Source: Candidatus Aerophobota bacterium (GTDB lineage: Bacteria > Aerophobota > Aerophobia > Aerophobales > AE-B3A). Taken from it: a stretch of 22,972 bases of DNA. Below the pieces are notes generated by a model, which did not search any database, was not told the origin of the DNA, and saw only the letters and a list, made by a program, of their open reading frames with translations. Where the stretch lies: contig DAOVGK010000070.1 of the NCBI GenBank assembly GCA_030672445.1, positions 1 to 22,972 on the forward strand, given 5' to 3'. Position 1 is the stretch's first letter, and each line of letters opens with the position of its first letter. Made by a program: the position numbers and the translations under genes. Below are positions 8,157-13,931 of the stretch, piece after piece.

Positions 8157-9179
8157 TTAATCTCCCATTACCAGGAGCCTCCCCTGAGGGTCAAACCTCT
8201 CGTACATAGCTTTTCTTAGTGATTCTCTTTGTCTATATGATACTCGATGATCATAATTTGCGGCTTGCCAGGGGGGCTTAGAAGGAAGCACTCGATCAAA
8301 CTCTACTAAAAGGCTGGCTTGATAACTACCGGTAAAAGCTCCCTCAAAAAATTTTGGCAATGCTTCTTCTAACAACTTCTTCCAGGATTGGGTTTCCCTG
8401 CCGGGAATGATGGGATAAAAAAGTGCGTCGTTGGCATCGGCTGCTTTTTTGTCTCCCGGAGCATCGCCTATCATCAGCGTTTTATCATGGGAGTATCTCT
8501 TCTGGGCCGCTATTCTAATATGATCCTCCTTTTTACCCATTTCCTGTCCGGCAATAGCATCTACATAACCATCTAAGCTGTGTTCTTTCCATTCTCTATC
8601 CAGAGTCTCGTAAGGTGTTTGCGAAACCACTACCAGATTGGCTTTTTTAGAAGCTAATGCAAGACTTTCCCTCACCCATTTAAAGGGAGGAATGTTTTTA
8701 ATCTTTTTGGCTATGGTTGAGTTTACTGATTTGCTCCATTCAAGGAATTTGGATAAAGACCCCTCAGAGCTTTTTTTGGCATATTCTTCCAGAGTAGGAT
8801 TGCCCAATGATATGCCCCTGTAGGTTTCAATATAGTCATCCAGGCTAGTGGTATCTGGAAGCGAAATACTCTCCTCTGACAATATCTTCTCCACGTCCGG
8901 CCTTTCCTTCAAAAATCGGAAGATATGCTGCAAGGCCATAAATCTATTGCATCCCCTCATCTTGGAGAAAAGATTAACGAATTCGGCAACCTCTCGGAGA
9001 TAAGATTCAATGCCCCACAACTCATAAAATTCCATAATTTTGGGATGGAAAACTACAATTTGCTTGGGATTCATTGAATCAAACACGCATCCATCAGAGT
9101 CAATGGCCATGAGAAATTTCTTTTCTCCTGGGAAATTTTTTAATCTTTCCTTCGCCTTTTTCAATAGCTCGTCCATCAT
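8157..9179 (-). CDS. HAD-superfamily hydrolase (putative phosphatase) in uronate operon
   Basis: The 340-residue protein shows all HAD landmarks. Motif I is AIDSDGCVFDS with nucleophile Asp27 and acid/base Asp29. A large helical cap insertion lies between about residues 40 and 175. Motif II is VVVSQTP and motif IV is LMIGDAPGDKKAA. HAD enzymes of this type hydrolyse phosphate monoesters in the cytosol. Its substrate is unknown; placement before a uronate reductase suggests a phosphorylated sugar acid. ATG at 9179 is chosen because AGGAG (complement of 9188-9192) sits eight bases upstream. An in-frame TTG at 9227 would add 16 residues but lacks a properly spaced ribosome site. It is the first gene after a strong minus-strand promoter (-35 at 9320-9315). 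The C-terminal 60 residues extend beyond the usual HAD core and are unfamiliar. Confidence 0.82.
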   Translation of the reverse strand: MMDELLKKAKERLKNFPGEKKFLMAIDSDGCVFDSMNPKQIVVFHPKIMEFYELWGIESYLREVAEFVNLFSKMRGCNRFMALQHIFRFLKERPDVEKILSEESISLPDTTSLDDYIETYRGISLGNPTLEEYAKKSSEGSLSKFLEWSKSVNSTIAKKIKNIPPFKWVRESLALASKKANLVVVSQTPYETLDREWKEHSLDGYVDAIAGQEMGKKEDHIRIAAQKRYSHDKTLMIGDAPGDKKAADANDALFYPIIPGRETQSWKKLLEEALPKFFEGAFTGSYQASLLVEFDRVLPSKPPWQAANYDHRVSYRQRESLRKAMYERFDPQGRLLVMGD

Positions 9180-9250
9180 TTCTGCTTCTCCTGAATTTTC
9201 CAGGAAATCCTGGGTTAATTTTGGCAAAGCCTTTTTGTGACTCTATCTTT

Positions 9251-9285
9251 GGGAAATGGTAAGTTCCCACAGGAGGCAGGCCTCC
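9251..9285 (-). promoter_or_regulatory. Palindrome and hairpin at the predicted start of the HAD-reductase transcript
   Basis: GGAGGCAGGCCTCC at 9272-9285 is a 14-base palindrome broken only at its centre, and it begins at the predicted +1 of the minus-strand promoter. GGGAA at 9251-9255 pairs with TTCCC at 9264-9268, just inside the leader. The first could be a repressor operator or a leader hairpin. Which regulator would act is unknown, and none is encoded in the window. Confidence 0.5.
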
Positions 9286-9291
9286 AAGGAT

Positions 9292-9320
9292 ATTGTAACT
9301 CTTCTCAGTCGCGGTGTCAA
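9292..9320 (-). promoter_or_regulatory. Sigma-70-type promoter for the HAD-reductase operon
   Basis: On the minus strand TTGACA (complement of 9315-9320) is followed after exactly 17 bases by TACAAT (complement of 9292-9297). This is close to the housekeeping consensus. The predicted start of transcription is near 9285, giving a leader of about 105 bases before the ATG at 9179. Confidence 0.7.
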
Positions 9321-9500
9321 CTAAGAATTTTCTAGTTTCCCAAAAGAGTTTGAGGCTACCCTTTACTCGGTGTTTTTCCAACGTTGCGGCTAGGTTCCAC
9401 TTATGTCTTTATACTGTATCTCTTAACTTCTTTGGTGTTCAGCAGATTTATACGGATATCGAGGGACTTTCCCCGAAGAAGCCTTAGATCAGCCACCTTA
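9321..9500. other. Intergenic stretch with no recognisable gene
   Basis: Between the minus-strand promoter and the repeat region I find no long open frame, RNA gene or repeat. Short open stretches on both strands show no family resemblance and lack ribosome sites. The tract may be decayed sequence marking the junction between the sugar-catabolism block and the housekeeping block. Confidence 0.5.
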
Positions 9501-9710
9501 ACGAGTCAGCTCTGCCGGTTTTGATTTTGGGGCAGCAGCGAGCGGAGCGCGCGTTGAGGGGGAATGTGTTCCCCCTCAAGAATAGTTGAGGAAGAAGAAA
9601 GACGTGTTGTCTGAGGAGCGAAGCGACGTGCTCTGCATGCTTTTGAATTTGGGGGGAGCAGCGTAGCGTTGAGGGGGGATGTTTCCCCCCTTAAAGTCCT
9701 CACGTCTTTC
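9501..9710. repeat. Two imperfect ~75-80-base repeats with GC-rich hairpins, the second enclosed in an outer stem
   Basis: Copy A (about 9501-9580) and copy B (about 9622-9696) share a CTCTGC, TTTTGA-TTT-GGGG, AGCAGCG, GTTGAGGGGG order and each ends in a hairpin. In A, TTGAGGGGGAA (9554-9564) pairs perfectly with 9569-9579 around a TGTG loop. In B, 9669-9679 pairs with 9684-9694 with one G-T pair and a TGTT loop. Copy B is also enclosed by GAAAGACGTG (9597-9606), whose exact complement is 9701-9710, and GAGC (9616-9619) can pair with GCTC (9629-9632). AGCG-rich motifs recur between the hairpins. This could be a dispersed genomic repeat, a remnant mobile element or a structured RNA; no protein in the region is believable. 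Confidence 0.6.
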
Positions 9711-9881
9711 CCGAGACGAGAAGACGAGCAGAAACTACCTAAAAGCTGATATACAGCGACGGAGGGGAAGAGTCCCGAGATACTCTTGCCGGGCAGCAAG
9801 AAGAAGAAGCTTTTGTTGAAACTGGAGATGATGAATTGACAAATTCCATAAAATAATTATTGTTTGTTCCAGAGGCCAAAG
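9711..9881. other. Intergenic stretch before argB
   Basis: A frame from 9746 to 9856 is open and acidic, but it has no ATG, GTG or TTG start or ribosome site and is cut off upstream by a stop at 9740-9742. I see no RNA gene. The right end contains the candidate argB promoter, described separately. Confidence 0.45.
9836..9863 (+). promoter_or_regulatory. Candidate promoter for argB-glycerate kinase
   Basis: A perfect TTGACA at 9836-9841 is followed after 16 bases by TATTGT at 9858-9863, four of six consensus bases. The predicted start, near 9870, would leave an extremely short leader just ahead of the AGAGG ribosome site at 9871-9875, so the call is tentative. Confidence 0.35.
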
Positions 9882-10736
9882 ATGGAGAAAACCATAAATC
9901 GAGCACAGATTTTGGTAGAGGCACTTCCCTATATTCGAAGGTTTTTCGGAAAGACGGTGGTGGTGAAATATGGTGGGAAAGCCATGACTGAGGAGAGTTT
10001 GAAAAGAGGAATCGCAGAAGATATTGCTTTGATGAAATATGTAGGGATAAAACCGGTAGTCATCCATGGAGGAGGGGAAGCCATAACCGAGATGATGGAA
10101 AGACTCAATATAAAACCCCGTTTTATCGAGGGCAATCGAGTTACTGATGAGAAGACCATGGAAATTGTGGAGATGGTTCTGGTAGGAAAGATAAATAAAG
10201 CCATAGTTTCTCTGCTCAATCAATTTGGGGGTAGGGCCATAGGTTTAGAAGGTAAGGATGGAGGATTAATTCTGGCCAAAAGATGTAAAGACTCGAATTT
10301 AGGTTTGGTAGGGGAGGTAGAAAGAATAGATCCTACCCCTATCGAGATCCTGGAAAAAGAAGGGTTTATTTCAGTCATTGCTCCGGTGGGAGTAAGCAAA
10401 GAAGGGGTGACACTCAATATTAATGCCGACACGGTAGCGGCTGAAATTAGCGGGTCCCTGAAGGCGGAGAAATTGATCTTTCTTACTGATGTAGAGGGAA
10501 TTCTGAAAGATCCTACGGACAAGAAAAGTCTTATCTCTACCCTTAAGGTAGATCAAATGGAAGGCTTGATTAAGGGAGGAAAGATCCAAAAGGGAATGAT
10601 GACCAAAGCAAGGGCTTGTCAGAGAGCACTGGCAGGGGGGGTGAGCAAGGTGCATATTATCAGTGGAAAGATACCTCATTCCCTTTTGCTGGAGATTTTT
10701 ACCGATAGGGGAATTGGCACACAGGTGATAAGGTGA
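9882..10736 (+). CDS. argB: Acetylglutamate kinase
   Basis: ArgB phosphorylates N-acetyl-L-glutamate in the second step of arginine biosynthesis in the cytosol. The 284-residue length and motifs are standard. VVKYGGKAM (nucleotide-site lysine and glycines) is followed by VIHGGGEAI, and then NIKPRFIEGNRVTDEKTMEIV. The C-terminal amino-acid kinase domain has LNINADTVAAEISGSLKAEK and LIFLTDVEGIL. The N-terminal helix (TINRAQILVEALPYIRRF) resembles the extension that forms the hexamer in arginine-inhibited enzymes; feedback inhibition is therefore possible but inferred. The start is ATG at 9882 with AGAGG at 9871-9875; the upstream in-frame TTG at 9864 would lie before that site. No other arg genes are nearby. 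The stop overlaps the start of the glycerate kinase gene by four bases (GTGA), so the two are probably co-translated. Confidence 0.96.
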   Translation: MEKTINRAQILVEALPYIRRFFGKTVVVKYGGKAMTEESLKRGIAEDIALMKYVGIKPVVIHGGGEAITEMMERLNIKPRFIEGNRVTDEKTMEIVEMVLVGKINKAIVSLLNQFGGRAIGLEGKDGGLILAKRCKDSNLGLVGEVERIDPTPIEILEKEGFISVIAPVGVSKEGVTLNINADTVAAEISGSLKAEKLIFLTDVEGILKDPTDKKSLISTLKVDQMEGLIKGGKIQKGMMTKARACQRALAGGVSKVHIISGKIPHSLLLEIFTDRGIGTQVIR

Positions 10737-11875
10737 AGATTGTGGTAGCACCTGATTCTTTTAAGGAGAGTTTGACGGCTAAAGAGGCCTCAGAGACTAT
10801 TGAAGAGGGGATAAAGAAAGTTTTTCCTCAAGCAAAGGTGATAAGGATTCCTCTGGCCGATGGAGGAGAGGGCACGGTTGAAGCCATGGTTGAAGCTAGA
10901 GGGGGAAAGATTCTACTTCAAGAAGTTACCTCTCCCTTAGGGGGAAAGATAAAAGGTCGTTTTGGAATATTAGACGATGGATTCACTGGAATTGTTGAAA
11001 TGGCACAGGCTTCTGGATTATCTCTCGTCCCGAGGCCTCAGCGCAATCCTTTGCTGACTACTACCTATGGGACAGGAGAGCTGATTAAGGCGGCTCTGGA
11101 TAGAGGTTGCCGGAGAATAATTGTAGGAGTCGGTGGAAGTGCTACTGTAGATGGGGGAGCAGGTATGGCTCAAGCATTAGGAGCTAAGCTTTTAAATCGA
11201 GCCGGCAAACAAATCGCTTTTGGGGGAGGAAATTTAGGGGAGATTGTAAGCATTGATATGAGCTCTTTTGACTCCAGAGTCAAAAACACCAAGGTTTTGG
11301 TCGCCTCTGATGTAGATAATCCTTTGTGTGGAGCTAAAGGAGCGGCAAGTGTCTATGGGCCACAAAAAGGTGCTACTCCCGAGATGGTGAAGATTCTGGA
11401 AAAAAATCTCACTCATTTTACCATGATGATCAAAAAATATTTAAATAAGGAAGTCAAGGATATTCCGGGAGCTGGAGCAGCGGGGGGTTTAGGAGCAGGT
11501 TTAATAGCTTTTTTGGGAGCTGAGCTTAGATTAGGAATAAAGTTAATGATAGAGGCTTCCCGACTGGAGGAAAGGATAAAGGGTGCTGATCTGGTAATCA
11601 GTGGAGAGGGAAGAATTGATGAACAAACTGCGTATGGAAAAGCCCCTATAGGCGCAGCCGAAATTGCAGAAAGGGAAAAGGTTCCGGTCATTATTATGGG
11701 GGGAGAAATTAGAGGAGATGTAAAAGCTTTGCATGAAAGAGGTGTAGATGCAGTAGTTAGCTGTATTGATAGAATCCTGCCTCTGGCTGAGGCTATGAAG
11801 GAGGCAAGGCAGAACTTGAGGCAGGCCACTGAACGGGCCATGCGCCTCATCAAGATCGGTTGCCTTTTGGAATAA
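10733..11875 (+). CDS. glxK: Glycerate kinase (GlxK/GarK family)
   Basis: This family phosphorylates D-glycerate, in characterised members giving 2-phosphoglycerate. The 380-residue protein has the full set of signatures: VVAPDSFKESLTAKEA at the N terminus, PLADGGEGTVEAM, GVGGSATVDGGAGMAQALGAK around residues 130-150, VASDVDNPLCGAKGA, YGPQKGA, and PGAGAAGGLGAG. The start is GTG at 10733, inside the argB stop (four-base overlap), with AGGTGA at 10723-10728 as ribosome site. It could receive glycerate from hydroxypyruvate, which would connect it with the aminotransferase and SerA-like dehydrogenase about 2 kb downstream; that link is inference. A promoter for the tRNAs is embedded across its last codons. 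Confidence 0.93.
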   Translation: MKIVVAPDSFKESLTAKEASETIEEGIKKVFPQAKVIRIPLADGGEGTVEAMVEARGGKILLQEVTSPLGGKIKGRFGILDDGFTGIVEMAQASGLSLVPRPQRNPLLTTTYGTGELIKAALDRGCRRIIVGVGGSATVDGGAGMAQALGAKLLNRAGKQIAFGGGNLGEIVSIDMSSFDSRVKNTKVLVASDVDNPLCGAKGAASVYGPQKGATPEMVKILEKNLTHFTMMIKKYLNKEVKDIPGAGAAGGLGAGLIAFLGAELRLGIKLMIEASRLEERIKGADLVISGEGRIDEQTAYGKAPIGAAEIAEREKVPVIIMGGEIRGDVKALHERGVDAVVSCIDRILPLAEAMKEARQNLRQATERAMRLIKIGCLLE

Positions 11876-11887
11876 ATTTGATATAAT
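11860..11887 (+). promoter_or_regulatory. Promoter for the tRNA genes
   Basis: TTGCCT at 11860-11865 and a perfect TATAAT at 11882-11887 are separated by 16 bases. The -35 box lies inside the last codons of the glycerate kinase gene. The predicted start, near 11894, is about 40 bases before tRNA-Gly. Confidence 0.55.
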
Positions 11888-11933
11888 AGTTTTGCTCTAA
11901 GTTGGCGAATTTTTCAAGAAAAAATTTTAGTGT

Positions 11934-12005
11934 GCGGGAATAGCTCAGTGGTAGAGCATCAGCTTCCCAAGCTGAGGGTCGCGGGTTCAAGTCCCGTTTC
12001 CCGCT
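11934..12005 (+). tRNA. tRNA-Gly (anticodon CCC)
   Basis: A complete cloverleaf folds by eye. The acceptor GCGGGAA pairs with TTCCCGC at 11998-12004, the D arm is GCTC/GAGC, and the anticodon stem TCAGC/GCTGA holds the loop TTCCCAA (anticodon at 11966-11968). The T arm is GCGGG-TTCAAGT-CCCGT. CCA is not encoded. It decodes GGG. Confidence 0.95.
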
Positions 12006-12008
12006 CTT

Positions 12009-12082
12009 GCGCCTGTAGCTCAACTGGATAGAGCAACGGACTTCGGATCCGTGGGTTGGGGGTTCGACTCCTCTCAGGCGCG
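12009..12082 (+). tRNA. tRNA-Arg (anticodon TCG)
   Basis: The acceptor GCGCCTG pairs with CAGGCGC at 12075-12081, the D arm is GCTC/GAGC, and the anticodon stem ACGGA/TCCGT holds the loop CTTCGGA (anticodon at 12043-12045). The T loop is TTCGACT. CCA is not encoded. It starts three bases after tRNA-Gly, so the two are surely processed from one transcript. It decodes CGN, mainly CGA. Confidence 0.94.
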
Positions 12083-12085
12083 TCA

Positions 12086-12108
12086 AGCAATGGGCAAAGC
12101 CAATTGCT
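12086..12108 (+). other. Hairpin between tRNA-Arg and the coiled-coil gene
   Basis: AGCAAT and GGC (12086-12091, 12093-12095) pair with GCC and ATTGCT (12099-12101, 12103-12108), with one internal mismatch and an AAA loop. No T tract follows, so it is not a standard terminator. It lies immediately before the AGGGGGTGA ribosome site of the next gene and may be a processing or stability element. Confidence 0.45.
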
Positions 12109-12122
12109 AGGGGGTGATGTAG

Positions 12123-12530
12123 ATGGGGGGGTTTGAAGAATTAGGAAGAAGATTGGATAAGCTGACTGAAAGAATTAAGATAGCTACTCAAAGTGGGGCA
12201 GAAAAGACAGCTAAAGAAGCCAAGGACTGGAGAAAAAAACTGGATGAGCTAGGGAATAAAGTTAAAAAGACTACTCAAGAAGGAATAGAGCGATTTGCCA
12301 CCGAGACAAAGGGATTTAGTCAAATTACCAGGCTCAGATCCCAGATAAGACAGGGGGAAAAAGAGATAGAGAGTATGTTTAGGCAGATAGGAGAAAAGAC
12401 ATACGAGCTACACCTTCAAAAGAAAATTGGTCATGTAGAACTTAAAAATATGGGAGCCAAGGTTACTCGACTAAAAAAAGATATAAAGGCAAAGGAACTA
12501 CAGATTCAGAGTTTAAGGGGCAAGAAATAG
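12123..12530 (+). CDS. Conserved-looking coiled-coil protein of unknown function
   Basis: This 135-residue, Lys/Glu-rich, almost wholly helical protein has no signal peptide, no membrane segment and no cysteines. The first half contains an internal duplication: residues 9-36 and 38-65 share the pattern (R/K)(R/K)LD-L, TQ-G-E, A-E-K with a 29-residue step. The second half (about 70-135) is a heptad-like coiled coil, SQIRQGEKEIESMFRQIGEK followed by further Leu/Ile-spaced helices. I do not recognise a named family; such helices occur in structural or scaffold proteins. The start is ATG at 12123 with AGGGGGTGA at 12109-12117. It is followed 16 bases later by the RNase HI-like gene and is probably co-transcribed with it. 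Confidence 0.75.
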   Translation: MGGFEELGRRLDKLTERIKIATQSGAEKTAKEAKDWRKKLDELGNKVKKTTQEGIERFATETKGFSQITRLRSQIRQGEKEIESMFRQIGEKTYELHLQKKIGHVELKNMGAKVTRLKKDIKAKELQIQSLRGKK

Positions 12531-12546
12531 TCAGTCAGGTAAGGGA

Positions 12547-12963
12547 GTGAAAGAATCGCATAAGATTATCCTTTACAGTAATGGGGCCTCACTGGGAAAT
12601 CCAGGAAAAGCCGGAGTAGGAGTTATTGTCTGCCATGAGGACGGAAAAGTGATCAAAAGGGTAGCTAAATTCATAGGGATAACTACCAATAATGTAGCCG
12701 AATATATGGCATTAATCTTCGCCCTGGAGGAAGCTCTTTACTTAAGGGCAAAGGAAGTGCAGTGTTTTCTGGATAGCCAGCTTCTGGTAAGACAACTAGA
12801 GGGAACCTACAAGGTAAAGGACAGGAAGTTACGGCTTTTTCATTCTCAAGTAAGGCATCTTGAGAGCTTCTTTGAAAAGGTGAGCTTCAATTACGTTGTA
12901 AGAAGCGCTAATAAACAAGCAGATAAACTGGCTAAAGTGGCAGCGAGAGGAAAGAGGGAATGA
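12547..12963 (+). CDS. RNase HI-like (RVT_3 family) protein with Asn at the first catalytic position
   Basis: RNase HI cleaves the RNA strand of RNA-DNA hybrids using four acidic residues. This 138-residue protein has the fold landmarks LYSNGASLGNPGKAGVG, NNVAEYMAL, CFLDSQLLVRQL and NKQADKLA. Glu52, Asp76 and Asp126 occupy three of the four catalytic positions. The first, normally Asp in the DGAS/DGS motif (Asp10 in E. coli), is Asn12, encoded by AAT at 12580-12582. With that change metal-dependent cleavage may be weak or absent, so the protein may bind hybrids without cutting them. The start is GTG at 12547. Its last five codons and stop run into the RNase P RNA gene, whose first helix strand they encode. 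The placement next to rnpB suggests co-transcription. Confidence 0.85.
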   Translation: MKESHKIILYSNGASLGNPGKAGVGVIVCHEDGKVIKRVAKFIGITTNNVAEYMALIFALEEALYLRAKEVQCFLDSQLLVRQLEGTYKVKDRKLRLFHSQVRHLESFFEKVSFNYVVRSANKQADKLAKVAARGKRE

Positions 12964-13315
12964 GGTGACCGCAGGATACCTAAAAGGTTCCTGAGGAAAG
13001 TCCGGGCTCCAAAAAAGGGTACTGGGTAACACCCAGGAAGGGCAACCTTACGGAAAGTGTCACAGAAACCAAACCGCCGCAGTAGTCCGAAGGACTGCTG
13101 CGGTAAGGGTGCAAAGGTGGGGTAAGAGCCTACCGGTGAAAAAGTGATTTTTCACCTGGACAAACCCTACTCGGAGCAAGGCCAAATAGGAGGGTTTAAC
13201 CCTCGGGTAGGCTGCTGGAGGCCCAGGGTAACCTGGGTCCTAGATAAATGGTCACCACCGAAGGGATATTTTCCTTTCGGTAACAGAACCCGGCTTACGT
13301 TTCCCTCTTTCCTCT
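12946..13315 (+). ncRNA. rnpB: RNase P RNA (type A-like)
   Basis: This is the catalytic RNA that trims the 5' leaders of tRNA precursors. Conserved blocks appear in order: GAGGAAAGTCCGGGCTCC, CAGAAACCAAACCGCC, GGTAAGGGTGCAAAGGTG, GGTAAGAGCCTACCGG, CGGAGCAAGGCCAAATAG, GGGTAGGCTGCTGGAGGCCC, TAGATAAATGG and ACAGAACCCGGCTTA. Helix P1 is a perfect 15-bp pairing of 12946-12960 with 13301-13315, P2 pairs GGTGACC (12964-12970) with GGTCACC (13250-13256), and a 9-bp GGTGAAAAA hairpin lies at about 13136-13157. The ends are taken from P1. That places the 5' end inside the upstream protein gene. No clear intrinsic terminator follows. Confidence 0.95.
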
Positions 13316-13388
13316 GTTGTGTTGGTTAAAGAGATTGAAAACTCTAAGGGGACAATCGAATTTAAATCTCGATTAAGGAGGATGGAGG

Positions 13389-13562
13389 ATGAAGAAGTGG
13401 CTAAAGATCTTAGGTGGAGCGGTGGCAACCGCAGTAGGAATATGGTTGATTGTGATTTTTGCCCCCATGGTTTTAATTTTTTTGCAGGGAATAGTGGGTA
13501 TAGCAGCAGCCTTGGTGGGATTAATTATTCTGGCTATAGGTATCAGCGAACTAAAAGAGTAA
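13389..13562 (+). CDS. Small two-helix membrane protein, unknown function
   Basis: This 57-residue frame begins MKKWLKILGG and contains two hydrophobic stretches, about residues 11-31 and 33-51, ending in a charged ISELKE tail. Two positive residues at the N terminus suggest that end stays inside. Translation is well supported: AAGGAGG at 13375-13381 sits seven bases before the ATG at 13389. The overlapping longer frame from 13319 has no ribosome site and looks random, so this smaller frame is the believable gene. It lies between rnpB and rpmA. No family recognised. Confidence 0.7.
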   Translation: MKKWLKILGGAVATAVGIWLIVIFAPMVLIFLQGIVGIAAALVGLIILAIGISELKE

Positions 13563-13677
13563 CTTTTAGCTCTAAGACTTAAGGGATTGGTCAATCAAAT
13601 CTTGGATTGGTTCCTTATCTTTAAGCTGCTAATTTTAGCAAAGTTCAAGATTTAGACGGCTGAGAAAGGAGTGTTTT

Positions 13678-13920
13678 ATGGCTCATAAAAAAGGACAAGG
13701 TCATTCTTCTAACGGAAGGGAAAGCCTTTCCAAGCGTCTGGGGGTGAAGAATTTTGGTGGACAGTTTGTCCAAGCCGGCAGTATCTTGGTAAGACAGCGA
13801 GGTTCAAAATTTTGCCCTGGTTTTAATGTAGGTAAAGGTAGAGATGATACCTTATTCGCTAAAGTTGATGGGTATGTGAAATTTGAAGGAAAAAGAAGAG
13901 TTAGCGTGTATGTAGCATAG
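13678..13920 (+). CDS. rpmA: 50S ribosomal protein L27
   Basis: L27 sits at the peptidyl-transferase centre of the large subunit, where its N-terminal tail contacts tRNA. The 80 residues match the family over their whole length: [60 protein letters not shown] and [10 protein letters not shown]. The mature-type MAHKKG start, with no extra leader, means the Prp-cleaved extension of Firmicutes is absent. The start is ATG at 13678 with AAAGGAG at 13665-13671. rpmA usually follows rplU (L21) and often precedes obg; here neither is adjacent, which is unusual. The 115-base stretch before it contains GATTGGT twice and a weak, G-T-rich hairpin. Confidence 0.98.
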   Translation: MAHKKGQGHSSNGRESLSKRLGVKNFGGQFVQAGSILVRQRGSKFCPGFNVGKGRDDTLFAKVDGYVKFEGKRRVSVYVA

Positions 13921-13931
13921 GGCAGGCGAAA

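Noticed and set aside
9100..9381. 93-residue minus-strand frame upstream of the HAD gene
   Set aside because: It begins upstream of the predicted promoter, overlaps the HAD gene in another frame, has only a TTG start without ribosome site, and resembles no family.
9501..9710. Could the repeats be a CRISPR array or integron attC sites?
   Set aside because: Only two diverged copies, repeat length far above CRISPR repeats, no cas genes, no integrase and no attC core sites.
9506..9799. 97-residue minus-strand frame across the repeat region
   Set aside because: Its sequence follows the repeats and hairpins; Ser/Arg/Pro-rich composition and no ribosome site suggest a chance opening.
9746..9856. 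Acidic 36-codon open frame just before argB
   Set aside because: No ATG, GTG or TTG start and no ribosome site, closed upstream by a stop. It might be the tail of a decayed gene but cannot be supported.
11850..12086. 78-residue minus-strand frame containing RDLNPRPSAWEADAL
   Set aside because: It lies antisense to the two tRNA genes; this peptide pattern is a well-known false gene product of tRNA complements.
13144..13329. 61-residue plus-strand frame within the RNase P RNA
   Set aside because: It falls inside a structured RNA whose conserved blocks explain the sequence.
13319..13582. 87-residue plus-strand frame after rnpB
   Set aside because: Composition looks random and it lacks a ribosome site; the 57-residue membrane protein in another frame has a strong site and sensible hydrophobicity.
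13563..13677. Possible ribosomal-protein leader or terminator before rpmA
   Set aside because: The best fold relies on many G-T pairs, has no T tract, and matches no leader motif I know.
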